A stretch of 30,881 nt of DNA from CALLCD01 sp039817885. GTDB taxonomy: Bacteria; Pseudomonadota; Alphaproteobacteria; Caulobacterales; Hyphomonadaceae. This document shows positions 1 to 7,407 of this stretch, piece after piece (position 1 is the stretch's first letter; each line of letters starts with the position of its first letter). The stretch is taken from the NCBI GenBank assembly GCA_039817885.1, contig JBCBUY010000029.1, positions 1 to 30,881 of the forward strand, in the 5' to 3' direction. The notes beneath the pieces were generated by a model. It was given only the letters and a program-made list of their open reading frames with translations. It was not told the origin of the DNA and searched no databases. The position numbers and the translations under genes were made by a program.

Positions 1-345
1 TTAGAAGGGGAGGCGTTGGCGGCTTATAGGGCCGCGCTTGAGGACATCAATGAGGGGTTCCCGCCCCCGCAATCTTCTTTTGAGAAATTCGTCGAACATC
101 TGCTCTACGCGCTTGAAGTCGTTGGGGCAGATCATGTGGGGATCGGCGCGGACTGGGATGGCGGCGGCGGCGTTACGGGGATGGAGGATATTGCCTCTCT
201 GCCGAGGGTGACCGATGTGCTTGTCGAGGCCGGGTATTCCGCTGAGGATATTGAGAAGATCTGGTCTGGTAATATGCTCCGTCTGCTGAAAATAGCAGAA
301 GAGTCAGCAACAGCTGATGTGGGATCTTTTCCAACAGTGAACTGA
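1..345 (+). CDS. Membrane dipeptidase (peptidase M19), C-terminal part
   Basis: The reading frame is open from base 1, so the N-terminal two thirds lie outside the window and only 114 codons are visible. The segment with DHVGIGADWDG followed by the closing helix around IEKIWSGNMLRLL is typical of the renal dipeptidase family, zinc enzymes with a TIM-barrel fold that hydrolyse dipeptides. Family knowledge supplies the function; the metal-binding residues mostly lie upstream and cannot be checked here. The C-terminus appears complete, with a short acidic and threonine-rich tail. A likely terminator follows about 100 bases downstream. Subcellular location cannot be judged without the N-terminus. 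Confidence 0.85.
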   Translation, partial: LEGEALAAYRAALEDINEGFPPPQSSFEKFVEHLLYALEVVGADHVGIGADWDGGGGVTGMEDIASLPRVTDVLVEAGYSAEDIEKIWSGNMLRLLKIAEESATADVGSFPTVN

Positions 346-410
346 GTGGGTAGGCTTTATATTTATGTCCCTATCGCGGCTGCACCTCTGCCGAGGCCTT
401 CTCCGTTCAA

Positions 411-429
411 ATTGGGTCACTGACCCAAT
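411..429. repeat. Perfect 19-bp palindrome, function unknown
   Basis: ATTGGGTCA and TGACCCAAT form nine-base arms around a single central C. It lies in the non-coding stretch between the dipeptidase and the dehydrogenase, about 65 bases after the dipeptidase stop codon and just ahead of a probable terminator. No second copy was noticed in the window. It could be an operator, or part of a mobile repeat together with the REP-like unit at 537-644. The symmetry is directly visible; the role is unknown. Confidence 0.55.
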
Positions 430-443
430 ATGCGGGGGCTTTC

Positions 444-471
444 AAGCCCGTGAGGCGCGGGGTTTTTGTTT
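444..471 (+). terminator. Probable Rho-independent terminator of the dipeptidase gene
   Basis: AAGCCCG (444-450) pairs with CGGGGTT (458-464) at six of seven positions around a seven-base loop. It is followed by a T-rich run (TTTGTTT). A second small hairpin, GGGCT/AGCCC, precedes it at about 436-449. The position downstream of the plus-strand dipeptidase fits termination of that transcript. Confidence 0.5.
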
Positions 472-536
472 GCCTCCGGTCATCCTGCGGACGGCCAAGA
501 GGCGCGCTCAAGGCTGTTGTTCTCCTCCTCCTGAAT

Positions 537-644
537 TGTCATCCCGGGCGAAGCGCCTGCGCGGAGGCCCGGGACCCAGAAATGTGCAGTGTGCCCATTG
601 TCTCTGAGTCCCGTATATTTGCTCGCGCAAATTCCGGAATGACA
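537..644. repeat. REP-like intergenic repeat with inverted ends
   Basis: The unit starts TGTCATCCCGGGC and ends CCGGAATGACA, so its ends are inverted. Inside are further imperfect palindromic blocks (CCCGGGC...GCCCGGG at 543-572, and GAGTCCCG). This style of sequence, in which TGTCATCCCGGGCGAAGC leads into a CCCGGGACCCAG block, is familiar as a dispersed intergenic repeat in alphaproteobacterial genomes. No convincing protein is encoded between 346 and 715. Short frames across it are low-complexity readings of the repeat. Confidence 0.6.
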
Positions 645-715
645 GGTTGATTTTGTCCCAGGTCTGCATTGCATTATGCGTCGACGCTGCAGAGTGCGTT
701 TGGTCCAAGATAGAC

Positions 716-1702
716 CTAAAGCATGCCGGGAATGACGCGATCGGGGGGAAGGTGGCCGTCGGCGAAGGTCTTAATATTAATGATCACTTTTTCGCCCATC
801 TCGACGCGGCCCTCCAACGTCGCTGAGCCCATATGGGGCAAAAGGACTGTGTTCGGTAAGTCGAGGAGTTTCTGATTCACCTGGGGCTCGCGTTCGAAGA
901 CATCGAGGCCGGCCCCAGCAATTTCGCCGGCTTCCAGGGCACGGGCGAGGGCGGCTTCATCTATAACTTCGCCGCGGGAGGTGTTGATAATGTAACTGCC
1001 GGGTTTCATCAGGGCGAGGCGGCGCGTGTTCATCAGGTGGAAGGTCGCCGGTGTGTGTGGGCAATTGATCGAGACAATGTCCATGCGGGCGAGCATCTGG
1101 TCGAGGCTGTCCCAATAGGTCGCCTCAAGTGGCTCTTCGATTTTGGGACTGACACGTTTTCGATTGTTGTAATGGATTTGCAGGCCGAACGCTTTTGCGC
1201 GGCGGGCGACCGCTTGGCCGATGCGGCCCATGCCGATAATACCAAGGCGCTTGCCGGCAATACGGTGACCCATCATCCAAGTGGGCGTCCAGCCGGTAAA
1301 CTCACCTGCTTCCATGGCTTTGCGCCCTTCGACGATGCGGCGGGGGACGGCGAGGATGAGCGCCATGGCGATATCAGCTGTGTCATCTGTCAGGACGCCA
1401 GGCGTGTTGGTTACGGCGATGCCGCGCTGGGCCGCACTTTCAACGTCAATATTGTCAACACCGGCACCGAATTGGGCTATGAGTTTGAGATTGGGCCCGG
1501 CGCGCGCCATAAGACGTGCGTCGATATCATCGGTGACGGTCGGTACGAGCACGTCGGCCCGGCCCATGGCATCTGCCAATTCCTCGGTGGTGAAGGCATG
1601 ATCGTCTTCATTGAGATCCGCGTCGAAAAGTTCCTTCATGCGCAGTTCCACCGGAGCCGGGAGTTTGCGCGTCACGACGACCTTGAGTTTGCCTGATTGC
1701 AT
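716..1702 (-). CDS. D-isomer-specific 2-hydroxyacid dehydrogenase (glyoxylate reductase-like)
   Basis: A 328-residue NAD(P)-dependent enzyme that reduces 2-oxoacids such as glyoxylate or hydroxypyruvate. Visible family features are the Rossmann motif GMGRIG (157-162), the catalytic Arg in NTSRGEVIDE (R243), Glu in EREP (E272) and His in LLPHMGSAT (H290). Length is normal for the family. The chosen ATG gives MQSGKLKVVVTR, which enters the first beta strand directly; the frame stays open 19 codons further upstream, but that extension has no family-like sequence. The gene is transcribed divergently from the SH3-domain gene, with about 180 bases between the two starts. The exact substrate cannot be read from sequence. 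Confidence 0.88.
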   Translation of the reverse strand: MQSGKLKVVVTRKLPAPVELRMKELFDADLNEDDHAFTTEELADAMGRADVLVPTVTDDIDARLMARAGPNLKLIAQFGAGVDNIDVESAAQRGIAVTNTPGVLTDDTADIAMALILAVPRRIVEGRKAMEAGEFTGWTPTWMMGHRIAGKRLGIIGMGRIGQAVARRAKAFGLQIHYNNRKRVSPKIEEPLEATYWDSLDQMLARMDIVSINCPHTPATFHLMNTRRLALMKPGSYIINTSRGEVIDEAALARALEAGEIAGAGLDVFEREPQVNQKLLDLPNTVLLPHMGSATLEGRVEMGEKVIINIKTFADGHLPPDRVIPGML

Positions 1703-1881
1703 TCTGTCTTGCCCCTGAATGTGTTGCCGATGAGATAGCAGAGCCGAAGGATAACGCAAATCCGGTATCCTAACGAATCGTATTCATCCGTTTACCGATT
1801 GGTTTGTTTGAGTTTACCCGCGATTCATCACGCGCGCCGACAATCCGTGCTGGTGGATATATAAGCCGAGACGGTGTGGTG

Positions 1882-2379
1882 ATGATTAGAGTGATGGTGG
1901 GTATTCTCTTTTTTGGTGGCTTTGGGATGGCTGGTCCTGCAGTGGCGGATGACCCGGGAGCGATCCGGATCAGCCATATTTCAGGAAAGCCTGTGCCGCG
2001 TTTTGAAAGCCTTCGCTATGACCGTGTCAACGGTCGTGCGGGCCCGAGCCTCGAACACCCCATTCGGTGGCGGTATGAGCGGGCGGGGTTGCCGGTTATG
2101 ATCCTGAAGGAAACCGAAGGCTGGCGATATGTGCAGGATCCGGACGGCGATGAAGTCTGGTTGCATGCCAGGATGTTGTCATCAGCGCAGACAGCGGTCG
2201 TGACCGATGCCACATTGATGCGCGCAAAACCCAGCGAAGAGGGCCGGGCACTCGCGCGATTGCATGAAGGCGTGCAGGTTGAAATCCTCGAATATAGCGA
2301 TGGCTTTATTCGAGTTGGGTCTGGGCGATATCGCGGTTGGATCGATGGCGATGCGATTTGGGGCCAGACGGCCGATTAG
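1882..2379 (+). CDS. Exported SH3-domain protein
   Basis: The ATG at 1882 gives MIRVMVGILFFGGFGMAGPAVADD, a clear Sec signal peptide probably cut after AVA, for a total of about 165 residues. The mature part holds two bacterial SH3-like repeats: one around RYDRVNGRAGPSLEHPIRWRY...GWRYVQD, the second around DATLMRAKPSEEGRALARL...GWID. Such SH3b domains usually bind peptidoglycan or act as periplasmic targeting modules; the function here is unassigned. An upstream in-frame TTG at 1804 would add 26 residues ahead of the signal peptide and is less likely. A cluster of GTG/ATG codons at 1876-1882 leaves the exact start uncertain by two residues. Confidence 0.75.
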   Translation: MIRVMVGILFFGGFGMAGPAVADDPGAIRISHISGKPVPRFESLRYDRVNGRAGPSLEHPIRWRYERAGLPVMILKETEGWRYVQDPDGDEVWLHARMLSSAQTAVVTDATLMRAKPSEEGRALARLHEGVQVEILEYSDGFIRVGSGRYRGWIDGDAIWGQTAD

Positions 2380-2489
2380 ACGGGCCGCGAAAGTCACCTC
2401 TTGAATGGCCGGAATTATCGTATCTGGTGTTGACTTGCTGGCTCGGCTCGTGTCGATGCGGGGCTTTCGACTCCAAGGGAGATACTGCC

Positions 2490-3023
2490 TTGAGCCAAAA
2501 GGGCCCCCACGACTTCCACACGCCGCAACCGACTTACTCCTATGACGAGCTTCTGAAATCGAGCCAGGGTGACCTGTTCGGGCCGGGCAATGCACAATTG
2601 CCTGCACCTCAGATGCTGATGATGGACCGCATCACGGAGATGACCCTTGATGGCGGCGAATATGGCAAGGGCAGCGTCGTTGCTGAACTCGATATTCATC
2701 CAGACCTCTGGTTTTTTGAGTGCCACTTTCCAGGAGACCCGGTGATGCCGGGATGTCTCGGCCTTGATGCGATGTGGCAAGCGGTTGGGTATTGGCTCGG
2801 ATGGTCAGGCTCACCTGGAAAGGGGCGAGCCCTCGGCGTTGGACGCGTGAAGTTCACCGGCGAGATCACGCCGGACACAAAGCTTGTCAAATACGATGTG
2901 AGCATGAAACGGGTAAAGCGCGGATCGCTGGTGCTCGGCATTGCAGACGGAAAGGTGTTTGTCGACGACAAGCATGTCTATACCGCTGAAGACCTCCGTG
3001 TGGGTATGGTTGTGAAGGACTGA
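2490..3023 (+). CDS. fabA: 3-hydroxydecanoyl-[ACP] dehydratase/isomerase
   Basis: Dehydrates 3-hydroxyacyl-ACP and isomerises trans-2- to cis-3-decenoyl-ACP, the branch point of anaerobic unsaturated fatty acid synthesis. The hotdog-fold active site is intact: His79 in ECHFPGDPVMPG and Asp93 in GCLGLDAMWQ, matching His70/Asp84 of E. coli FabA with a constant offset of nine. The start is a TTG at 2490, preceded by AAGGGAG with eight bases of spacing; this gives 177 residues against about 172 for the family. Upstream in-frame codons overlap the preceding gene and lack FabA similarity. No fabB or fabI follows, unlike the fabA-fabB-fabI arrangement common in related groups. A strong hairpin lies just downstream. 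Confidence 0.93.
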   Translation: MSQKGPHDFHTPQPTYSYDELLKSSQGDLFGPGNAQLPAPQMLMMDRITEMTLDGGEYGKGSVVAELDIHPDLWFFECHFPGDPVMPGCLGLDAMWQAVGYWLGWSGSPGKGRALGVGRVKFTGEITPDTKLVKYDVSMKRVKRGSLVLGIADGKVFVDDKHVYTAEDLRVGMVVKD

Positions 3024-3044
3024 CGGCTCCAAATGAGATTAAGG

Positions 3045-3079
3045 ATTGTGGCGGGGTGAGTGTCTGCTCACCTCACAAT
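3045..3079 (+). terminator. Hairpin downstream of fabA
   Basis: GGTGAG (3055-3060) pairs perfectly with CTCACC (3067-3072) around the loop TGTCTG. The stem is extended by ATTGTG (3045-3050) with CACAAT (3074-3079), leaving a small internal bulge. No T run follows, so it may stall or protect the 3' end rather than act as a classical intrinsic terminator. Confidence 0.5.
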
Positions 3080-3208
3080 TGCCCTGTTCCCCACGTGTGG
3101 ACGCCTTATTGCTTGTTTGTAATCAGCACCATAGTAGGGGTTTGCGCGTCGGCAGAACCATGGTTGAAGGATAGATAAACCCCGCAGAGGCACGGCGAGG
3201 AGAATGTG

Positions 3209-3904
3209 ATGCCCAGTCTGGCGCTTGTTGACGATGATGAGAATATCGTAACGTCCCTGAAGATCTTCTTTGAGGCAGAGGGCTACCAAGTCCGTACTTA
3301 TTATGATGGGCAGAGCGCTCTGCCCGCGCTGACAGAGACGCCGCCGGATATTGCGATCTTCGATGTGAAGATGCCGCGCATGGATGGCATGGAACTGCTG
3401 CGCCGTTTGCGCCAGACCTCGGATCTCCCCGTCATCTTTCTGACCTCCAAGGATGAAGAAATCGATGAAGTGATCGGGTTCAATATCGGTGCCGATGATT
3501 TCGTTCGGAAACCTTGCTCAACGCGGCTTTTGTCTGAGCGTGTGAAAGCGGTGCTGCGCCGGGCGCGTGGCGGTGCGGCTGGCCCGGAAGAGGGGGATCA
3601 CAAGCCGATTGTCCGCGGACGGCTGACCCTCGACCCCAACCGTCATGCGTGCACCTGGGATGAAAAGCCTGTCCGTTTGACCGTAACGGAGTTTCTCATC
3701 CTACAAAGCCTCGCTCAGCGACCTGGGTATGTGAAAAATCGCGACCAATTGATGGACGCGGCCTATGACGATCAGATCTATGTTGATGACCGGACGATCG
3801 ACAGTCACATCAAGCGCTTGCGGAAGAAGTTTCGCGAAGTGGATGGTGAGTTTGACGCGATCGAGACGCTTTACGGCGTAGGGTATCGCTATACGGAGAG
3901 CTAG
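3209..3904 (+). CDS. chvI: ChvI-family response regulator (OmpR type)
   Basis: A 231-residue DNA-binding response regulator. The receiver domain holds the acidic pocket DDD (8-10), phospho-acceptor Asp52 in IFDVKMPRMDGME, Thr79/Ser80 in FLTSKDEEIDE and Lys101 in FVRKP. A winged-helix effector domain fills about 130-230, ending GVGYRY. The stretch MPRMDGMELLRRLRQ...SDLPVIFLTSKDEEIDE is close to ChvI of rhizobia from memory, where the system controls envelope, exopolysaccharide and acid-stress genes. The ATG at 3209 has GAGGAGA upstream and is preferred over the adjoining GTG. The probable kinase partner lies 4 kb downstream, which is unusual. Residue 103 is Cys, where I recall Phe in ChvI proteins. 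Confidence 0.88.
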   Translation: MPSLALVDDDENIVTSLKIFFEAEGYQVRTYYDGQSALPALTETPPDIAIFDVKMPRMDGMELLRRLRQTSDLPVIFLTSKDEEIDEVIGFNIGADDFVRKPCSTRLLSERVKAVLRRARGGAAGPEEGDHKPIVRGRLTLDPNRHACTWDEKPVRLTVTEFLILQSLAQRPGYVKNRDQLMDAAYDDQIYVDDRTIDSHIKRLRKKFREVDGEFDAIETLYGVGYRYTES

Positions 3905-3912
3905 TGGCTCTT

Positions 3913-3938
3913 CCGGCGCGATACAGTTGTCACGCCGG
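3913..3938 (+). terminator. Hairpin after chvI
   Basis: CCGGCG (3913-3918) and CGCCGG (3933-3938) form a GC-rich six-pair stem around a 14-base loop, nine bases after the chvI stop codon. There is no T run. It probably separates chvI from the tspO-desaturase genes and so argues against one transcript continuing to chvG, but this is weak evidence. Confidence 0.35.
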
Positions 3939-4036
3939 CTTCACAATTCGACGAGATGATTGTCGGGCAGGCCGTCCGGATATATGCCATGTGGGCATGA
4001 CCTTCATATAGGCGCTCGCTTAATAGAGATCTTCAA

Positions 4037-4525
4037 ATGAGCTGGACAGTCTTTGGCGCGTTCCTTGCGGTCAATTTCGTCGCCGCATCTTCTGGGGGCT
4101 TGTTCAAGCCGGGAGACTGGTATGCGCGCCTGAACAAGCCGGGCTGGATACCGCCGAACTGGGTGTTCCCAACGGTCTGGTCCGTTCTGTTTTTGATGAA
4201 CGCAGCCGCTGGTGCGCTCGTTTGGGAGGCTGCTGGGCAGGATGGCGACGCCCGCGACATGTTCCCCTTCTTGATTTATGGCGCGAGCCTGGGGCTCAAC
4301 TTCCTTTGGTCAGCGCTGTTTTTCGGACTGAAGCGGATGGATCTTGCGCTGGGCGAGGTTGCGCTTCTCTGGCTCTCCATCGCTGCGCAGATCGCTGTGT
4401 TCGCGCAGATTTCGACTGGAGCTGCTCTTTTGGGCGTCCCATATCTTCTCTGGGTGACCATTGCGGGCGTTCTGAATCTGCGCATGATCCAGCTGAACGC
4501 CCTTGTGATAGGATCGTCTGGCTGA
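4037..4525 (+). CDS. tspO: TspO/MBR family tryptophan-rich sensory protein
   Basis: A 162-residue inner-membrane protein with five predicted hydrophobic helices. It carries the family signature from LNKPGWIPPNWVFPTVWSVLF, followed by MNAAAGALVW, and the late-helix pattern SLGLNFLWSALFFGLKRMDLALGE. TspO proteins bind tetrapyrroles and regulate or degrade porphyrins; in Rhodobacter tspO sits by carotenoid genes and modulates pigment gene expression. Here the gene is followed by a desaturase-family enzyme that could act on carotenoids, which would match that association. The ribosome-binding site is weak (AGAGAT). Length is normal. Confidence 0.92.
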   Translation: MSWTVFGAFLAVNFVAASSGGLFKPGDWYARLNKPGWIPPNWVFPTVWSVLFLMNAAAGALVWEAAGQDGDARDMFPFLIYGASLGLNFLWSALFFGLKRMDLALGEVALLWLSIAAQIAVFAQISTGAALLGVPYLLWVTIAGVLNLRMIQLNALVIGSSG

Positions 4526-4603
4526 GGCGCGCGCCATCTCGGCACGCTTTTACTTGAAAAAAGTTGACGCCTGTGTCATTTTTATTGAGGAAGGACGTGG
4601 CCA

Positions 4604-4810
4604 GTGGTCTTAAAGCTCGTCAAATTTGTGTTCGAATGCGGACCGCTCATCTTTGCGGTGGGCTTCCTCTGGCCTTTGTTTGCGCAGATCATCGGTCTTG
4701 CTGATTGGGTGCCACCCTTTGGTTTGTCACCGCTGGAGATGGCCTTTTTGCTGGCGATGGCGTTCGGCTTGATGGCGCAGGTGAGGGGGACATGGCTATG
4801 GCGGCAATAG
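4604..4810 (+). CDS. Small membrane protein, unknown function
   Basis: A GTG start at 4604 with AGGAAGGA about eight bases upstream gives 68 residues. There are two hydrophobic segments: one around LIFAVGFLWPLFAQIIGL, the other around PLEMAFLLAMAFGLMAQV, joined by a short loop with WVPPFG. The 3' end overlaps the start of the desaturase-family gene by 13-19 bases, so the two are probably translationally coupled. I do not recognise the family. A role as a small partner subunit or membrane scaffold of the desaturase is only suggested by the coupling. Confidence 0.6.
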   Translation: MVLKLVKFVFECGPLIFAVGFLWPLFAQIIGLADWVPPFGLSPLEMAFLLAMAFGLMAQVRGTWLWRQ

Positions 4811-5721
4811 ATGGGGTATCAGTTGTAACGCCGTCGGCGCGCGTGACGCACGATGTGTCCGGCATGTCTGAAGCAGAGCTGATTAAGTTAGAGCGGGCCA
4901 TCGCGAACAAGCATATGGGCCATGTGCCCTGGTTCTCCATTGTCTGGTGTTTTGCGAATGTTGCCGTCTGGCTATCGCTGTGGCCACTGGTTTTGCTTGG
5001 CATTTTGCCGATATGGGCGGCGTTTCCGATCGCGACCTTGAATGTGATGTTGTGCTATTTGCCGAGCCATGAGGCGCAGCATGACATTATCGCCCGGCCT
5101 GGCCAAAAGCTTCGCTGGCTGAATGAGTTGGTTGGGCATGTCTCGCTTATTCCTCTTGTTCTGCCTTTTGGTGTCGGCCGGTTGACCCATCTGGAACACC
5201 ATAAGCATGCCAATGATCCACATTTGGACCCGGATCATTCGACCCAGGCGAGCGGCCCCTTGCATGCGATATGGAAGAGCATCAAAAACCGTCAGCCCCG
5301 TGCCAATGGCGGCTTAAACTCCTATGGTGAAACGCTCCAGCGAATAGGCACGCCGCAGGCGAACCGAGCGATCCTGACGGCTGTGATCTACGAGTTCGGG
5401 TTTTACTCTATTCTGTTTGCTCTGGCCTGGTCCGGACACGCGATCGAAGCGGCGCTTCTCTGGTGGCTGCCGCGCCATATCGGGCTGACCTATATCCAGT
5501 TTTATTTGAGCTGGGCCCCGCATCACCCCGCAACGGCTAAGGGGCGCTACCGCGATACTCGCGCTTGGCGCAGTCGCTTCGGCAACATCCTGACCATGGG
5601 CATGCAGTATCATGTCGTTCACCATCTCTATCCGCGTATTCCACTCACGCGGACACCGGCAGCCTATTGGGAGATGCGCCCCATCCTGGACGCGCGCGGT
5701 GTCCAGATTGATGGGCTTTAG
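4792..5721 (+). CDS. Membrane desaturase-family di-iron oxygenase, possibly CrtR-type carotenoid hydroxylase
   Basis: About 307-309 residues with the three histidine boxes of membrane di-iron desaturases and hydroxylases: HEAQH (93-97), HLEHHKH (133-139) and HVVHH (274-278). There is an extra WAPHHP (241-246) followed by RYRDTRAW. Hydrophobic segments lie around 50-90, 115-130, 200-225 and 230-243. The late pattern, with WxPHHP, RYxxTR and a final HHLYPRIP, resembles CrtR-type beta-carotene hydroxylases as well as acyl-lipid desaturases. The neighbouring tspO mildly favours pigment chemistry, but the substrate is not decided by sequence. Two starts are possible: ATG 4792, very close to GAGGGGGA, and ATG 4798, with better spacing. 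The start lies inside the preceding small membrane gene. Confidence 0.78.
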   Translation: MAMAAIDGVSVVTPSARVTHDVSGMSEAELIKLERAIANKHMGHVPWFSIVWCFANVAVWLSLWPLVLLGILPIWAAFPIATLNVMLCYLPSHEAQHDIIARPGQKLRWLNELVGHVSLIPLVLPFGVGRLTHLEHHKHANDPHLDPDHSTQASGPLHAIWKSIKNRQPRANGGLNSYGETLQRIGTPQANRAILTAVIYEFGFYSILFALAWSGHAIEAALLWWLPRHIGLTYIQFYLSWAPHHPATAKGRYRDTRAWRSRFGNILTMGMQYHVVHHLYPRIPLTRTPAAYWEMRPILDARGVQIDGL

Positions 5722-5864
5722 GGGAGAGCTGGCGGGCTCAGATGTTCGGTCTGCTTTGGGGGAAGGTGGAGCCGGAATACAAGGCAATCTTTGATAGCCA
5801 CTGATACTTAGAGAAATGCGGGAACCATTATTCAATTTATTGACATCGAGAAAAACCAAGCCCA

Positions 5865-5884
5865 TTGACTACGTTTGTAGTCAA
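5865..5884. promoter_or_regulatory. Perfect palindrome, likely BlaI/MecI-type operator
   Basis: TTGACTAC-N4-GTAGTCAA is a perfect inverted repeat with a GTTT centre, ending 15 bases before the ATG of the serine hydrolase gene. A TTGACA box lies at 5840-5845, so the palindrome falls at or just after the expected -10 region, a place suited to repression. BlaI/MecI repressors bind dyads with TAC...GTA half sites (TACA/TGTA core) before beta-lactamase genes. No blaI or blaR gene is in the window. The symmetry is seen; the regulator is inferred. Confidence 0.6.
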
Positions 5885-5899
5885 ATAAGGGGCGCAACG

Positions 5900-7303
5900 A
5901 TGAAACTCTATTGGGTTTACGCTACCGTCATTCTCACCGCCTGTGTTCAACAAGACCAGGCGGCGACTGAGGTAATGCCAGAGGTTGTCTCGGCTCCTTA
6001 TTTGGAGACCGTTGGGAAAATTCCAGAGTTGATGGATGCCTTTGACGTTTCTGGTCTTGCCGTATCGGCTGTCAGAAAAAATGAAATTTTTCTATCCACC
6101 GGCTTTGGGGTCAACGCCAATGGGGACGAATACACAGCCACATCATCCTGTGGCTTGTACTCGGCAACGAAGGTGCTTGCGTCTCTCACCTATGCGGTGC
6201 TTTCCGATCAGGGGAAAATCGGTTTGGATTCGCCACTAAGCCAGTATATCGAAGATGCTCCGGGCGAGTGGCAAGCGATCCCCTTTTTCCGATTACTCAA
6301 TCACACCTCAGGAATCGCAATGGCCGTGAACAAGGACGCGTTCGCGGTTCTCGCATCGGATCCAAAATCGACAAACACTGATGTGTATCAGTTGGTCCGC
6401 GAAGCTCCACTCGACTACGAACCGGGCCAATACTCGCGCTATCGTCAATCTGGATACGCTATTGCTGAGATGATCCTAAGCAACAGTCTTGGCGAAAGCT
6501 TTGATGCTCTGGTTGATGAGTATGTCATAGAGCCTGCGGGTATGACGAGTACCCAACATCCTGCAGTGGGAGGCGACGGGCCGCCCGCCATTCTATTGAG
6601 TGCCGGAGGGTATCAGACCACTGCTGATGATATGGCACGATTATTCATGAGCCTTAATAACGGCAAGGTGCTCGCACCTGAAAAATGGAAGTCTCTCCTC
6701 CTGGGCGAGCAGTATTTATTCGAAAACTATAGCCTTGGCAGCGTGATTGAAGAGAGGGGTGGTGTTCTGACTCTTGGCCACAGCGGTGGAGGGGCGCGTG
6801 CAAACATCCGATATGCACCCGATGAACAAATCGGAGTAATGGTGTGCACGGACGATACTGAAAACAACGGACTTGCGATATCGTTGGCAAGGATGCTGGT
6901 GCATGAAATTGCGTCTGGAGAGAGCCCACTTATGCCGCTGCAAGTCGCGCTTGCCGGATACAAGGATATGTCCGGCGCACAAATTTTGGCGGCGTACAGG
7001 GCTGCCGAAGCGCAGACCGACCGGTATGATTTTTCCAATGCCGAAGCCATCCTGAATAGGATTGGCTACGCACAGCTCGAAAACGATAAGGTGGCCGACG
7101 CTCTGGATGTCTTTGCATTCAATGCAGATACGTTTCCCCAATCACCTAACGTCCATGACAGTCTTGGCGAAGCTTTACTTGTTTCGGGTGATATTGAAGG
7201 GGCGCTGATGCGGTATAGACAGGTATTACTCCTTGATCCAGGCAACGAAAATGCGACTGCTATGATCAACGAGATTCTGATTGAAAACGACCTCGACGAT
7301 TAG
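5900..7303 (+). CDS. Serine beta-lactamase/esterase-like lipoprotein with TPR tail
   Basis: A 467-residue lipoprotein: signal peptide with lipobox LTAC (Cys15). A beta-lactamase class C/penicillin-binding-like domain follows, with SATK (88-91) as the nucleophile motif, a HTSG loop near 135-138 and HSGGG late in the domain in place of KTG. The middle YxN-type motif reads YRQ (181-183), so the usual Asn is Gln. The C-terminal 110 residues form TPR-like helices (for example SLGEALLVSGDIEGALMRYR). The ATG at 5900 has AGGGG upstream; an earlier in-frame ATG would put 28 residues before the signal peptide and overlap the palindromic operator. Likely a periplasmic peptidase, esterase or beta-lactam hydrolase; the substrate is unknown. 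Confidence 0.85.
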   Translation: MKLYWVYATVILTACVQQDQAATEVMPEVVSAPYLETVGKIPELMDAFDVSGLAVSAVRKNEIFLSTGFGVNANGDEYTATSSCGLYSATKVLASLTYAVLSDQGKIGLDSPLSQYIEDAPGEWQAIPFFRLLNHTSGIAMAVNKDAFAVLASDPKSTNTDVYQLVREAPLDYEPGQYSRYRQSGYAIAEMILSNSLGESFDALVDEYVIEPAGMTSTQHPAVGGDGPPAILLSAGGYQTTADDMARLFMSLNNGKVLAPEKWKSLLLGEQYLFENYSLGSVIEERGGVLTLGHSGGGARANIRYAPDEQIGVMVCTDDTENNGLAISLARMLVHEIASGESPLMPLQVALAGYKDMSGAQILAAYRAAEAQTDRYDFSNAEAILNRIGYAQLENDKVADALDVFAFNADTFPQSPNVHDSLGEALLVSGDIEGALMRYRQVLLLDPGNENATAMINEILIENDLDD

Positions 7304-7407
7304 GTTATCCCCACCACCTGAAACACGCGTCCCTTGCTCCGCAGCCAAATCCAGATAGGGTGCGCGCGACTTCTAATCCCCTCCAAACATGTAAGAAAGG
7401 GCAGGGC

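Noticed and set aside
365..708. Several overlapping frames of 60-80 codons on both strands
   Set aside because: They cross the palindromic repeat and terminator and show no protein-like pattern.
1037..1696. A 219-codon plus-strand frame opposite the 2-hydroxyacid dehydrogenase
   Set aside because: It is the antisense shadow of a clearly conserved enzyme and has no recognisable motifs.
2337..2489. N-terminal extension of FabA from an ATG inside the SH3 gene
   Set aside because: The extra 51 residues have no FabA similarity, and a good ribosome-binding site precedes the TTG at 2490.
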